Positions 8,520 through 17,633 are shown, counted from the first letter of the stretch. The stretch: DNA of 64,000 bases from CAVTWJ01 sp964525605 (GCA_964525605.1 CAZGKT010000005.1:62001-126000), one strand, 5' to 3'. Notes: a model not told the origin generated them from the letters alone. A program made the numbers and translations.

Positions 8520-8903
8520 TCAATCCTCGACGAACTTCTCGTCAAAGTCATACCCGATGGTTTTGGGATCGATCCCGTGGCTCTTGGCGTATTTTTCCTT
8601 CACGGCGGTATGCTCGAAAGATCTCTTCAGCCGTTCCGCGTCCACCCGTTGGAAATCCTCGGGCTTCATCAGACTCATTTCCTTGATGCCTTCCGGCGTC
8701 AGGTAAGCCAATCCTGCCGGAAAGGTGAAGTCCGCCAGGTGGCCGGCTTTCATGGCGTTGAGCGTTTCCTTGATCGTGGATTTTTTCAACCAACACAGGC
8801 GGCTCAAGGTTTCGATGGATAAACAATAGGGTTTGATCTTGATGTTTTCGTTCGGAAGCTTCTTGAAGTTATAAAGAATGGTTTTCTTTGCCAGTTCATC
8901 CAT
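8520..8903 (-). CDS. winged-helix-like protein of unknown role
   Basis: A 127-residue soluble protein. Residues 28-75 read as a helix-turn-helix followed by a wing (SIETLSRLCWLKKSTIKETL, then AYLTPEGIKEM, a wing-strand pattern common in MarR-like and related regulators). The rest is charged and helical. GAGG precedes the ATG by about nine bases. It could be a DNA-binding regulator or an adaptor; I do not recognise a named family. It is transcribed leftward ahead of the prepilin peptidase gene, from which it is separated on the same strand by about 45 bases. Confidence 0.55.
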   Translation of the reverse strand: MDELAKKTILYNFKKLPNENIKIKPYCLSIETLSRLCWLKKSTIKETLNAMKAGHLADFTFPAGLAYLTPEGIKEMSLMKPEDFQRVDAERLKRSFEHTAVKEKYAKSHGIDPKTIGYDFDEKFVED

Positions 8904-8948
8904 ATTTAAATCCTCATGATTGAACTTCGAATAGAGGCTTCCTTATAC

Positions 8949-9764
8949 CTAACGCAAGATCATCCAAAAGCTTAAGCCCAAGATGGGCCAAAGGGCCGTC
9001 ACCAGACATCCGGCGCACAGGAAGGGGCCGTAGGGCAAGGGCGTTTTGACTTTCAACCGGCCCGTCAAAATCATCGAGGCTCCCCAGATTCCGCTAAGAA
9101 TAGAGCCCAGAAAAAGCCCATCCAACACCCCCTGCCATCCCAGGATCATCCCCAGGGCACCCAAAAGTTTAATATCTCCCCCGCCCAGGGCGTCCTTTCC
9201 CAAGATCAGGGTTCCCAACCAGCCGAACAAGAATAGGATTCCCGCCCCGACGAGAAACCCCAAAATCATATCCATCAGGCGGGCGTCCCAATGGGTTCCC
9301 AACCAGGGGTTCCAGGGAGCGTAGAGGGTGGCCGCCGCCATGAGGGGAAAAACCACCGCGTTGGGTAACGTCAGGGTGCGGATGTCGATCGTGGAAAGGA
9401 CGATGCAGAACGCTCCCAGAACCAGGAAGCCGCCCAACTTCAGGGGGTCCGCGTCAAAGCGCACTGCGGACACCGCGAAAAGCAAACCCGTCATCGCTTC
9501 TACCAGGGGGTATTGCCAGGAAATGGGGTTGGCGCAGGAACAGCATCGGCCCTTGAGCGCCAGGAAACTGAGAATGGGAATATTCTCAAACCAGGGGAGG
9601 GTATGCCCGCAACGCGGGCAGCGGGAAGGGGGGCGGACAATCGAGAGTCCTTCGGGGATCCGCAGGGCGCAAACGTTGAGGAAACTTCCCAGGCATGCCC
9701 CGACCGCGAAATAAAAAAGGACCGGCAAGGCCTGAAGAAGAACCCATCCAAGACTGTTGTTCAC
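8949..9764 (-). CDS. pilD: prepilin peptidase (A24 family)
   Basis: A 271-residue integral membrane aspartyl protease that cleaves and N-methylates type IV prepilins or pseudopilins. The N-terminal cytoplasmic domain has the zinc-like CxxC pair (CPRC and CCSC) within PSRCPRCGHTLPWFENIP. The catalytic aspartates are in STIDIRTLTLPN and in GGGDIKLL, the GxGD motif of the family. About eight hydrophobic segments match the expected topology. Its presence implies type IV pili or a type II secretion system elsewhere in the genome, since no pilin gene is in this window. Confidence 0.92.
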   Translation of the reverse strand: MNNSLGWVLLQALPVLFYFAVGACLGSFLNVCALRIPEGLSIVRPPSRCPRCGHTLPWFENIPILSFLALKGRCCSCANPISWQYPLVEAMTGLLFAVSAVRFDADPLKLGGFLVLGAFCIVLSTIDIRTLTLPNAVVFPLMAAATLYAPWNPWLGTHWDARLMDMILGFLVGAGILFLFGWLGTLILGKDALGGGDIKLLGALGMILGWQGVLDGLFLGSILSGIWGASMILTGRLKVKTPLPYGPFLCAGCLVTALWPILGLSFWMILR

Positions 9765-9821
9765 GCGGCCTCCCAGAGAGTAGGGCCTTCTAACCTGTGA
9801 ATATTAACACATTCCAATCGT

Positions 9822-12032
9822 TCACCTGTTGATTCCAAAAGCCTCATTGGGAATGATTTCATCCTTATTCGCCCCGGGTTTTTGCCAATAAAGGTCCAAG
9901 CACCAGGAATTTTCACCCCCCGGGTTTTGAAAAATCACCTCAATCGGGTGCGCCCCCTCCTGAAGGAAACAATCCGCGTGGTCTTCTCCCGTTGATATTT
10001 GTTCCTTCCCGTCCAAAAGGAGGGAAGCGTCGCACCAGGTGCTGATGAAAAAATGGTAGGTGCCTGATCGGGGAGCTTCCAGAATTCCTTTCCAGAGGAT
10101 GACAGGGGCCTTGAGGGGAAAAGACCCTTCGTTGGAAAAATTCAGCAGGGGATCGTTGTGAACCAGGGCGGGGGTTTTAAGGTTTTTGGGATCGTCATAG
10201 TAATAACCCCTCAGGCCCCGGGGAACCAATTGGTCCGGGGAGAGGCCCTTTTTCTTCGCCAGCTCCTCCGGAGGGACCAGGTAAAGCCGCATGCTGAGAT
10301 TTCCCTTTGGATTCAAAAAGTCTTCCATCTTTCCCCCGGGATAGAGGCGTTTCAGGAGGGCGTAGAGTCCGTTCCGGTCCGATTCGAGAAAAAATCCCTT
10401 GCCCATCCCATTCGGCTTCGCGGGTGGGGCCAAATCCTCCGGGGCCTTGAATAGATGGATGTGGTCCCGGTGAAAGTAACTCAAGAATTTAAGGGAATAA
10501 ATCGGCGAATAGTAGGGCGAGAAATAAAGGTCATAGGCCCCGCCGTACTGGCCGGTTTTTTGTCCCACAAACGTTTCCTCCGAATCGTATTGCTCAAAGG
10601 CGTCCGGATCGGCGGGCTGGGCGTGGAAATAAAGATCTGCGTTTTGCCAGGTGATGAAGGCCAGGGCTAAACCCGCGAGCGTCAGGGTGAAAAATTTATG
10701 GCCGGAAACCGCAAGCCTTTCCCAGAGGGCGCTTAAGGGCAGGGCGGCCATGAGGGCGATCAAGGGGGTCAACCCCAGCAGCCGGTTGGCGTGGGCGGAA
10801 TTAATGGATAGAACACCCGGGAGACTCATGACGAAAAAACCCGTCAGGGCAAAGAAGGAAACTTTATTCGAGGGCGTGAGGAGCGCCATCACGAAGCCGA
10901 ACAAGAAAAGGATTCCCGTGCCGTCATCGAGCATTCGGTGCAGGGACAGGTTGTGGCGCGATAAGGGATCCCCCTGCCATTGGAACATCAGGGCCGTTTT
11001 ATGGATGTTTTCCAAGAGCGGAGAAAGGTTCCCTGCCTCCACCACCCGGGTCAGGATCGAAATGGAGTCTTCCCGGGACCCTAGCCCCTGTTGATTCAGA
11101 TTGTGAAGGAGAAAGGGGAGGATCAGGACGAGCGCGATCCCCAGAAACATCCCCAAGGGCTTCCCGTTGGGTTGAAGAACCCCACGGTTTTGGAAGAGAA
11201 CGTAAATGGCCAACAGGAGAAGCCAGAGAGGAAAGGCCTTGTAGGACTGGTAGGTATAAAACCCAAGGCCGAAAAAGACGGCGGAAAGGTAAAAGGCCCA
11301 GCGTTTTCCGGTTCTTAAACCCAGAAGAAGGAATGCCAGGGTGCCGAATATATAGAAAGGGACTTGGATGGTTGGAAAGCCATTACGGCTGAAATTGATG
11401 TTCCAGCGCATGACCGCCAGGAAAAACAGGGCGCAAAGGGCGGCGCGGATTCCAGCCAGTTGCCGGAAGGCGGCATAGACCAAGGGAAGGGTGGCCAGGG
11501 ATATAAGGACGAAGAAAAGGTAGAAGGTCAAGCGTCCCGCCGGAACGAGGAAAAACCATCCCGCTAATTGATAAAGCAAAAGGGCGGGGTTCTGGAAAAC
11601 GTCCGCTTCCCAGGTCGGGCGAAAACCCTCGTGCAAGATACGTAAGGCGGTCCATCCTTCGAAGCCCTGGTCGGCGAAGAGGCCCGAGGGGATAGAATCC
11701 AGCCGGTAAATTCTCAAAAAAGCCGCCAGGCCCATGATGGCGAAAAAAAGGATCCGTTCGGTATTGGGAGCGAGTGGAACAGCGGGTGCGGACGCCGGAG
11801 AGAGCGCGTATCGAGCGAAGAAAAGGGCCGCGGTGAAATAAACCAGCCAAAGGATCAAGGAAGGTTGGTCCGTCGACTGGGCAATCAGCCCTTGGACGAT
11901 CGCTCCTGTAATCAGGGCAAGGACAGGAAAGAAGGAATCAAATCGGGATGGGGTATGGGGAAGCAAAGAAACCTTCCGGAACGAGTTCAAGAGCCAATGG
12001 GGAAAATAACAGCCTTTGAGAGGCTTGTCCAA
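9822..12032 (-). CDS. membrane glycosyltransferase (GT39/ArnT-like) with PA14-like tail
   Basis: Predicted 736 residues. About a dozen transmembrane segments fill residues 30-480, with the acidic loop near the first periplasmic segment (IPSGLFADQGFEG) expected of GT-C enzymes that use polyprenyl-phosphate sugars. Residues about 640-730 form a beta-rich module (GTYHFFISTWCDASLLLDGK) resembling a PA14 domain, which binds carbohydrate. The start is uncertain: TTG at 12032 has AAAGG nearby, and TTG at 11963 has GGAAGG five bases upstream. It lies 35 bases after the ketosynthase gene on the same strand, probably co-transcribed. Donor and acceptor are unknown. Confidence 0.75.
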   Translation of the reverse strand: MDKPLKGCYFPHWLLNSFRKVSLLPHTPSRFDSFFPVLALITGAIVQGLIAQSTDQPSLILWLVYFTAALFFARYALSPASAPAVPLAPNTERILFFAIMGLAAFLRIYRLDSIPSGLFADQGFEGWTALRILHEGFRPTWEADVFQNPALLLYQLAGWFFLVPAGRLTFYLFFVLISLATLPLVYAAFRQLAGIRAALCALFFLAVMRWNINFSRNGFPTIQVPFYIFGTLAFLLLGLRTGKRWAFYLSAVFFGLGFYTYQSYKAFPLWLLLLAIYVLFQNRGVLQPNGKPLGMFLGIALVLILPFLLHNLNQQGLGSREDSISILTRVVEAGNLSPLLENIHKTALMFQWQGDPLSRHNLSLHRMLDDGTGILFLFGFVMALLTPSNKVSFFALTGFFVMSLPGVLSINSAHANRLLGLTPLIALMAALPLSALWERLAVSGHKFFTLTLAGLALAFITWQNADLYFHAQPADPDAFEQYDSEETFVGQKTGQYGGAYDLYFSPYYSPIYSLKFLSYFHRDHIHLFKAPEDLAPPAKPNGMGKGFFLESDRNGLYALLKRLYPGGKMEDFLNPKGNLSMRLYLVPPEELAKKKGLSPDQLVPRGLRGYYYDDPKNLKTPALVHNDPLLNFSNEGSFPLKAPVILWKGILEAPRSGTYHFFISTWCDASLLLDGKEQISTGEDHADCFLQEGAHPIEVIFQNPGGENSWCLDLYWQKPGANKDEIIPNEAFGINR

Positions 12033-12067
12033 AAAAACCTTTGCTCCATATCGGGGTCAATCCCCAA

Positions 12068-13375
12068 TCAAATTTTAGAGAATAAGAGACAGCCGTTGGT
12101 TCCGCCGAAGCCGAAACTGTCGGAAAGGGCGTATTTCAAGGATGCCTTTTGGGCCTTCAGGGGAACATAGTTCAAGCCCAACGCCTCGCAGGCTGGGTCC
12201 AGCTTTTCCAAATTGGCCGTGGGAGGAATGATTTGATCCCTCAGGCTCAAGAGCGAGAAAAGGGCTTCGGTGGCGCCTGCCGCGCCCAACATATGGCCCG
12301 TCATGGATTTGGTGGACGAAACGGCCAGGGGAGTTTTCCGGTTCCCGCCCAAGACCCGGGCGATGGCCGTGGCTTCTTCCAAATCTCCCGGAGGGGTGGA
12401 GGTGGCGTGGGCGTTGACGTAGTCGATCTGGCTTGGTTGAATCCCGGCGTCTTGAAGCGCCAGGTTAATCGCCCGGCCGGCCCCTTCGCCCCCGGGTGAA
12501 GGGGAAGTCAGGTGGTAGGCGTCCGAAGTGGCCCCATAACCCGCCAATTCCCCGTAGATCTTGGCGCCCCGGGCCTGGGCCCTCTCCCATTCCTCCAGAA
12601 CCAAAACGGTGGCCCCTTCGCCCATCACGAACCCATCCCGATCTTGGTCAAAAGGTCGGGAAGCGGCGGCCGGGTTATCGTTGCGTTGGGAAAGAGCCTT
12701 CATGGAGGCAAAGCCCCCGATACCCAGTTCGCAAATCACCCCCTCGGCTCCACCCGCCAGCATGACATCCGCCTCGCCCCGCTCAATCAACCGGAAGGAT
12801 TCACCGATGGAATGGGCGCTGGAGGCGCAGGCCGTCACGTTGCAATGGTTAGGTCCTTTCAAGTTGAGCAGGATGCTCAATTCGCCCGAGGGAATATTGC
12901 AGATGACCTGCAGGGCGAAGAAGGGCGTGATCCGGCGGTATCCCTTTTCCTTGAAGTCGTCGTAAACCGCCTGGATTTCGGGCAGGCCGCCCAAACCGAC
13001 CCCGATGTTCACGCCCATGCGTTCGGCGGTATATTTTTCCCGGTGCGCGTCCAGGCCGGAATCGACATAGGCCTGGATACCGGCGTAAACCCCGAATTGG
13101 CCATATCGGCCAAACCGGCGCAAATCTTTGGGTAGGATGATCTGGGTGAAGGGGTCCTGATCGGGAAAGGGTTTCAAGGGTTGGGCCAGGGGAAGGGTAA
13201 CGTCAAAATCCCTCACTTCACCCGCGATGCGAACCGGGCTGGAGGCCGCGTCAAAGAGGGTAATGGGCCCGATACCGGAGACTCCTTCTAAAATCTTTTT
13301 CCAGCTTCCCTCCACGGTATTCCCCAGGGGATTGGCGGTCCCTAAACCCGTGACGACGACCCTTCGCCTTGCCAT
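12068..13375 (-). CDS. fabF: beta-ketoacyl-ACP synthase II (FabF type)
   Basis: A 435-residue condensing enzyme that extends acyl-ACP with malonyl-ACP. The triad is visible: cysteine in TACASSAHS, histidine in NAHATSTPPGD and histidine in STKSMTGHMLGAAGA. The C-terminus DSFGFGGTNG is diagnostic. Compared with typical 410-residue FabF it has an insert of about 20 residues after residue 55 (PLAQPLKPFPDQDPFTQI). It lacks neighbouring fab genes and sits before a membrane glycosyltransferase, so it may serve lipid-linked or special fatty-acid synthesis. That is inference; general chain elongation is equally possible. Confidence 0.9.
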   Translation of the reverse strand: MARRRVVVTGLGTANPLGNTVEGSWKKILEGVSGIGPITLFDAASSPVRIAGEVRDFDVTLPLAQPLKPFPDQDPFTQIILPKDLRRFGRYGQFGVYAGIQAYVDSGLDAHREKYTAERMGVNIGVGLGGLPEIQAVYDDFKEKGYRRITPFFALQVICNIPSGELSILLNLKGPNHCNVTACASSAHSIGESFRLIERGEADVMLAGGAEGVICELGIGGFASMKALSQRNDNPAAASRPFDQDRDGFVMGEGATVLVLEEWERAQARGAKIYGELAGYGATSDAYHLTSPSPGGEGAGRAINLALQDAGIQPSQIDYVNAHATSTPPGDLEEATAIARVLGGNRKTPLAVSSTKSMTGHMLGAAGATEALFSLLSLRDQIIPPTANLEKLDPACEALGLNYVPLKAQKASLKYALSDSFGFGGTNGCLLFSKI

Positions 13376-13428
13376 ATTCGACCTTTCCTGGGCCTGAGGC
13401 CCCCTTGGATGGTATTGAAGCGGGGCAC

Positions 13429-13434
13429 ATTATG
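13429..13434 (-). promoter_or_regulatory. -10-like box before fabF
   Basis: Read leftward the sequence is CATAATGTGCCCC, matching the TAYAATG-plus-C-run pattern seen before several other genes here. It lies about 54 bases before the fabF start in the divergent gap with the chromate transporter gene. Confidence 0.3.
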
Positions 13435-13485
13435 GAGAATGTTGTTTTCAAAAGCTATCTCGACTAGTCTGAATTACCCCAAACA

Positions 13486-14628
13486 ATGACCCCATCAAAG
13501 TTTATTCAGCCTAAATATTCGCGTTTATTTGAAGTCGCGGGACTTTTCCTCCGGCTTGGACTGACCTCTTTCGGGGGACCTGCGGTTCATATCGCCCTGA
13601 TGGAAGAGGAAACGGTTAGACGGAAGAAGTGGCTGACCCGGGAGGAATTTCTCGATCGGCTGGGGGCGGCCAACTTGATCCCCGGGCCCAGTTCTACCGA
13701 GTTGGCCATTCACCTTGGATATTTCAGGGCGGGGTTCCCCGGCCTTTTGACCGCGGGTTTTTGTTTTATCCTTCCCGCCTTTCTATTGGTGGCGGCCCTA
13801 GCCTGGGCCTATGTGCGGTTCGGGACCAGGCCTGAAGTTTCCGGGGTTCTCTATGGCCTCAAACCGGTGGTGACCGTGGTGGTCCTGCAGGCCCTCTGGA
13901 AACTGGGGCGAACAGCCCTCAAAACGAATTACCTGGTGGTGCTCGCCTTTCTTTCGAGTCTTTTGATATTCCTGCAATGGAATGCCCTGGCGGTCTTGGG
14001 GGTGGCCGGCTTGATCGCGGCCCTGCCCCTGCTCAATAAGAAAAACCAAACCTTGGGAGTGGCGGGTGTGCTGGGAACGGGGGCGGTGGCTACCCTCCCC
14101 GCCGCGAGCCTGCCCTCGCTCTTTTTGTTTTTCCTGAAGGTGGGCTCGGTCCTTTTTGGAAGCGGCTACGTCCTTCTGGCCTTCCTGCAAACCGACCTGG
14201 TGGACCATTGGCATTGGCTAACCCAGCAACAGCTGTTGGATACCATCGCGGTGGGGCAGGCCACGCCGGGCCCGGTTTTTACGGCCGCCACCTTTATCGG
14301 CTATCTCTTGGCGGGTTTTCCCGGGGCGGTCGTTGCCACGGTCGGCATTTTCTTACCGGCCTTCGTGTTGGTGGGTCTGAGCGGGTGCCTGGTTCCCAAG
14401 ATCCGAAAGACTCCCTGGGCCGGGGCGGCCCTGGACGGAGTCAACGCCGCTTCCCTGGCCCTGATGGCCCTGGTGACCTTTCAAATGGGCCGGGCCAGCG
14501 TGATGGATATACCGACCGGTCTGATCGCTCTAGCTTCAGCCTGGGTGGTTTTCCGCACCAGGCTCAACAGCATGTGGCTGGTCGCGGGTGGGGCTTTAGC
14601 GGGTTGGGCCTTGACGACCCTTCATTAA
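13486..14628 (+). CDS. chrA: chromate transporter (CHR family)
   Basis: A 380-residue inner-membrane protein with the two-halved CHR layout. Both halves carry the family signatures: N-terminal LGLTSFGGPAVHIALM and IPGPSSTELAIHLGY; C-terminal FGSGYVLLAFLQTDLV and VGQATPGPVFTAATFIGYL. ChrA proteins export chromate, probably by anion or proton exchange; many homologues have unknown physiological substrates. No clear ribosome binding site precedes the ATG. It is divergent from fabF and followed by a hairpin-bearing repeat. Confidence 0.9.
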   Translation: MTPSKFIQPKYSRLFEVAGLFLRLGLTSFGGPAVHIALMEEETVRRKKWLTREEFLDRLGAANLIPGPSSTELAIHLGYFRAGFPGLLTAGFCFILPAFLLVAALAWAYVRFGTRPEVSGVLYGLKPVVTVVVLQALWKLGRTALKTNYLVVLAFLSSLLIFLQWNALAVLGVAGLIAALPLLNKKNQTLGVAGVLGTGAVATLPAASLPSLFLFFLKVGSVLFGSGYVLLAFLQTDLVDHWHWLTQQQLLDTIAVGQATPGPVFTAATFIGYLLAGFPGAVVATVGIFLPAFVLVGLSGCLVPKIRKTPWAGAALDGVNAASLALMALVTFQMGRASVMDIPTGLIALASAWVVFRTRLNSMWLVAGGALAGWALTTLH

Positions 14629-14633
14629 AAGTC

Positions 14634-14687
14634 TGTCATTGCGGGGAGACGCCCCAAGCGGGGCGTTTGTCGACGTGGTAATCTCAG
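14634..14687 (+). repeat. tgtcattgcg-type intergenic repeat with a terminator-like hairpin
   Basis: The element begins tgtcattgcgggg and ends ggtaatctcag, the edge sequences of a short repeat common between genes in many bacterial genomes. Its core forms an acgcccc/ggggcgt stem with a four-base loop (14649-14666) followed by a short T-rich stretch, so it may also end chrA transcription. A related copy in the opposite direction lies 100 bases downstream. Confidence 0.6.
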
Positions 14688-14783
14688 TTCGCCGTTCGTG
14701 GTTAATGTTTATTTAAACTCGGATTGCTTCGTCAAATACGCCCGACTAGCTCTATTCTCTTTTTAATATTTAAAGTGAGAATG

Positions 14784-14852
14784 GGATGACCCCGCATTCG
14801 ATTAATCTTCAATTTGAAATGCGGGGATCGTCGGGCATTCCTCGCAATAACA
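14784..14852 (-). repeat. second copy of the tgtcattgcg-type repeat, inverted
   Basis: Read leftward it begins tgttattgcgagg and contains a perfect nine-base stem, CCCCGCATT at 14790-14798 with AATGCGGGG at 14818-14826. It ends 17 bases before the 3' end of the glycosidase gene. Together with the copy at 14634 it forms an inverted pair between two convergent genes. Confidence 0.5.
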
Positions 14853-14869
14853 GGTCAGAAGCTTTTGAG

Positions 14870-17368
14870 TTATTCCCTCGTCACCTGTCCCGTCAGCTCG
14901 ATCTTTTGCGACGAAGATCCCACCTTTATCTCAAAAATTCCCGGGTCCGCCGTCCACTGGCTGGTCTTCACGTCGTAGTAGGAGAAGGCCCGGCGGTTCA
15001 GCGTCACGCTCACGGTCTTGGTCTCGCCCGGCTTCAAATCTACCTTGGCAAAACCCTTGAGCTCCTTGATCGGGCGGGGAACGGTGGCATTAGGCTCACC
15101 CACGTAAACTTCGGCCGTTTCTTCCCCTTCCCTTAATCCTGTATTCGTCAAGTCGAAGGAAACGGTGACGGGCGCATCCCCTTGGACGGTATCAGGCGTG
15201 ACAGCGAGAGCACCGTATTTGAAGGTGGTGTAGGACAAACCGTAGCCGAAGGGGAACAGGGGCTTCACATTGGACTTGTCGAAGTGCCGGTAGCCGAGGA
15301 ACACGCCTTCCGAATAGCGCACATGCTTGTCGGCGTCGGGATAGTAGCTGTCATGGACCGCGCTGTCTTCCCATTGGCGCTCGAAGGTGGCGGGCAGTTT
15401 GCCGGAGGGGTTGACCTCCCCGAAAAGAATTTGCGCCAGGGCCGTACCGCCCTCCTGGCCCGGGTACCAGGCCTGCAAAACCGCAGGGATCTTTTCGATC
15501 CAGCGGGTCATATCCACCCCGCCTCCCGAGGTGATGACCACGGTGGTGTGGGGGTTGGCTTCCCGTATAACGTTGATCAGCTCATCCTGTCCGCCGGGCA
15601 GTTGGAAGGTGCGGTCGAAACTTTCGGCCTCGCTTCCCGTGTCATATCCCACGCAAACCACCACCGCGTCGGCGGCGCTCGCCAGCTTCTTCACCATCGG
15701 GTCGACCAACTGGTCGGCCTTGCAGATCCCCAAGTTCATCACACCCCGGTAGTCGATCTGGGCGTATTCCACCTTGATCGCGTAGGTCTTGCCGGCCTGA
15801 AGGTTCATTTCCTTGCGGGCGAAGGGAACCTTTTGATTTTGCCGGTCCACCAGCAGTTTGCCATCCACGTAAAGGCGGAACTCGTTGTTTCCGAAAGAAG
15901 CAACCGAGATTCGATAGGCCCCGCTGGCGGAAGGGGTATAGAACCCGCTCCAACGGGCGGAATAATTGGGGTAGGTGCCGGTGGTGGGCCAGCGATTGGA
16001 ACTGTCCCAGGCGAAGTTGATGTGCGGGTCGGTGCGGGTGAGGGCCGGGTCTCCGGTCCAGGCGGCGTTGCTGAAATACTCGGCCTTGAGGCCGGGTTGG
16101 GTGCCCTTGGCATCCAACGAATAAGTGGTCGAGTCGTAAATCTCGGTCATGGGGGCCAGGCCCCGGTTGTAGGTCACCACCGTATTTCCACCCAATAAGT
16201 GGTTGATACCTTCCAGGAAACTGATCGCCTGGAAGGGAAGCACCTTCGCGCTGCCCCCGCCCACTGGAATGGCGGGATAGGCGTTGGGGCCGATGACGGC
16301 CAGGGTTTTGATTTTGGCTTTATCCAATGGAAGCTCGTTCCCTTCGTTTTTCAGCAAGACCATGCTTTCCTGGGCCGTTTGAAGGGCCAGGGCGCGGCCT
16401 TTTTCGTTGTAGAGGGGGAAGGAAGTGTCGGTCTGGTCCCGGTCAAGCCAGCCAAAGCGGATGGCGGTGCGGATGATGCGCCGGACCTTGTCGTCGATGG
16501 TGGCTTCCGTCACTTTCCCGTCTTTGATCGCCGGAAGCAGGGTGGCCTGGTTCATGAATTTGGCGGAGGGCATTTCCAAGTCCAGCCCGGCGTTGGCGGC
16601 GGCTACGCCGTCGTAGGTCGCGGCCCAATCGGACATCAGGACGCCGTTAAAACCCCATTCTTTCTTGGCCAACTGGTTGTTCAGAAAATCGTTCTGGGTC
16701 GGGTGGATGCCGTTGACTAGGTTGTAGGAATTCATGATGGCGCCCACGTGGGCTTCCTTCACGGCGGCCTCGAAGGTGGGCAGGTAAATTTCCCGCATGG
16801 TACGGTCGTCGATGTCGGAACTGGTGTTGTGGCGGTCGTATTCGGAATTGTTGCCCATGAAGTGCTTGACCGTGGCGCTGACGCCCTGTTCCTGCATGCC
16901 CTTGATGTAGGCGACGGTCATGCGCGAGGCGAGAAAGGGGTCCTCCCCGAAGTATTCGAAATTGCGGCTGCACATGGGTGCTCGGTAGATGTTGACCCCG
17001 GGACCCAGCATGAAGTGCACGCCCCGGGCCCTGGCCTCATGGCCGATCATGGCGCCCACCTGCCCGGCCAGGTCCTGGTTCCAGGAGGCGGCCAGGGCAA
17101 TACCGGCGGCATAGGCGGTAGAGGGTCCGTAGTTGCGAACCCCGATGGGCCCGTCGGACATCTTGAGAGCCGGCAGTCCCAGTTTGGGCATGGCCCGCAC
17201 GTAAAAGCCGTTGTACCCGCCGATGTAATCGATCTTTTCTTCCAGCGTCATTTTCTTCAGGATGGCTTCAGCCCGATCGGCAATGGGGTCTGATGTGGTT
17301 TGGGCGGAAGCGAAAATTGAAAAGAGGAATAAAAAAACCGCCAAGGCGACGCCATAAATCTTTTTCAT
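14870..17368 (-). CDS. exported family-3 glycoside hydrolase with PA14 insert
   Basis: Predicted 832 residues with a signal peptide (MKKIYGVALAVFLFLFSIFASA). The family-3 barrel follows, with catalytic nucleophile D247 in LMSDWAATYDG and the usual KHFMGNNSEYDR stretch. A PA14 domain is inserted in the second domain (GLKAEYFSNAAW, ARWSGFYTPSASGAYRISV), and a fibronectin-III-like domain closes the protein (EETAEVYVGEPN). Such enzymes release glucose, xylose or arabinose from the non-reducing end of beta-glycans; PA14 narrows the substrate to short oligosaccharides in known cases. The ATG at 17368 starts the signal peptide; a TTG ten codons earlier is less likely. It lies downstream of the xyl transporter on the same strand, so its product sugar probably feeds that transporter. 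Confidence 0.9.
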   Translation of the reverse strand: MKKIYGVALAVFLFLFSIFASAQTTSDPIADRAEAILKKMTLEEKIDYIGGYNGFYVRAMPKLGLPALKMSDGPIGVRNYGPSTAYAAGIALAASWNQDLAGQVGAMIGHEARARGVHFMLGPGVNIYRAPMCSRNFEYFGEDPFLASRMTVAYIKGMQEQGVSATVKHFMGNNSEYDRHNTSSDIDDRTMREIYLPTFEAAVKEAHVGAIMNSYNLVNGIHPTQNDFLNNQLAKKEWGFNGVLMSDWAATYDGVAAANAGLDLEMPSAKFMNQATLLPAIKDGKVTEATIDDKVRRIIRTAIRFGWLDRDQTDTSFPLYNEKGRALALQTAQESMVLLKNEGNELPLDKAKIKTLAVIGPNAYPAIPVGGGSAKVLPFQAISFLEGINHLLGGNTVVTYNRGLAPMTEIYDSTTYSLDAKGTQPGLKAEYFSNAAWTGDPALTRTDPHINFAWDSSNRWPTTGTYPNYSARWSGFYTPSASGAYRISVASFGNNEFRLYVDGKLLVDRQNQKVPFARKEMNLQAGKTYAIKVEYAQIDYRGVMNLGICKADQLVDPMVKKLASAADAVVVCVGYDTGSEAESFDRTFQLPGGQDELINVIREANPHTTVVITSGGGVDMTRWIEKIPAVLQAWYPGQEGGTALAQILFGEVNPSGKLPATFERQWEDSAVHDSYYPDADKHVRYSEGVFLGYRHFDKSNVKPLFPFGYGLSYTTFKYGALAVTPDTVQGDAPVTVSFDLTNTGLREGEETAEVYVGEPNATVPRPIKELKGFAKVDLKPGETKTVSVTLNRRAFSYYDVKTSQWTADPGIFEIKVGSSSQKIELTGQVTRE

Positions 17369-17412
17369 TGGGTTAGACCTTTTGTGGAAGAATTTCAAAA
17401 CGAGGAGGGGTC

Positions 17413-17418
17413 ATTGTA
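17413..17418 (-). promoter_or_regulatory. -10-like box before the family-3 glycosidase
   Basis: Read leftward the sequence is TACAATGACCCC, which fits the pattern shared by several promoters in this window. It lies about 45 bases before the ATG. If real, the glycosidase has its own promoter as well as any readthrough from xylH. Confidence 0.35.
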
Positions 17419-17500
17419 TTCTTCAGGCCGGGGGGTGACAACTTGCGGAGCTCACATAAAAGCGCTCCCGCGGAAGAACATTTTACAAAACAAGATTTTT

Positions 17501-17610
17501 ACCGCCAAGAACGCCAAGTTCGCCAAGAAAAGCAAAACAAAAAACTGAGATTTGCATCTTTCTTAATTTTTATTTTCGTTGTTCTTGGCGAACTTGGCGT
17601 TCTTGGCGGT
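17501..17610. repeat. long inverted repeat (accgccaagaacg type)
   Basis: The arms 17501-17529 and 17582-17610 are perfect reverse complements over 29 bases, separated by 52 bases of AT-rich sequence. Each arm is itself made of a repeated cgccaag unit. It sits between xylH and the glycosidase gene. The RNA would form a very stable long hairpin. It resembles a miniature inverted-repeat element, but no transposase or clear target duplication is visible. Confidence 0.75.
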
Positions 17611-17633
17611 TCAATCGGCCTTTGCTTCTGGTG

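Noticed and set aside
14629..14869. Possible small RNA or tRNA gene between chrA and the glycosidase
   Set aside because: The hairpins match a dispersed repeat and no cloverleaf or TPsiC-like sequence is found.
15182..16198. Plus-strand frame of 338 codons opposite the family-3 glycosidase
   Set aside because: The glycosidase frame has clear catalytic motifs and a signal peptide; the opposite frame is a Gly/Val/His-rich shadow typical of high-GC genes.
17501..17610. Insertion sequence ends
   Set aside because: The arms face each other with only 52 bases between and there is no transposase gene, so it can at most be a miniature element.
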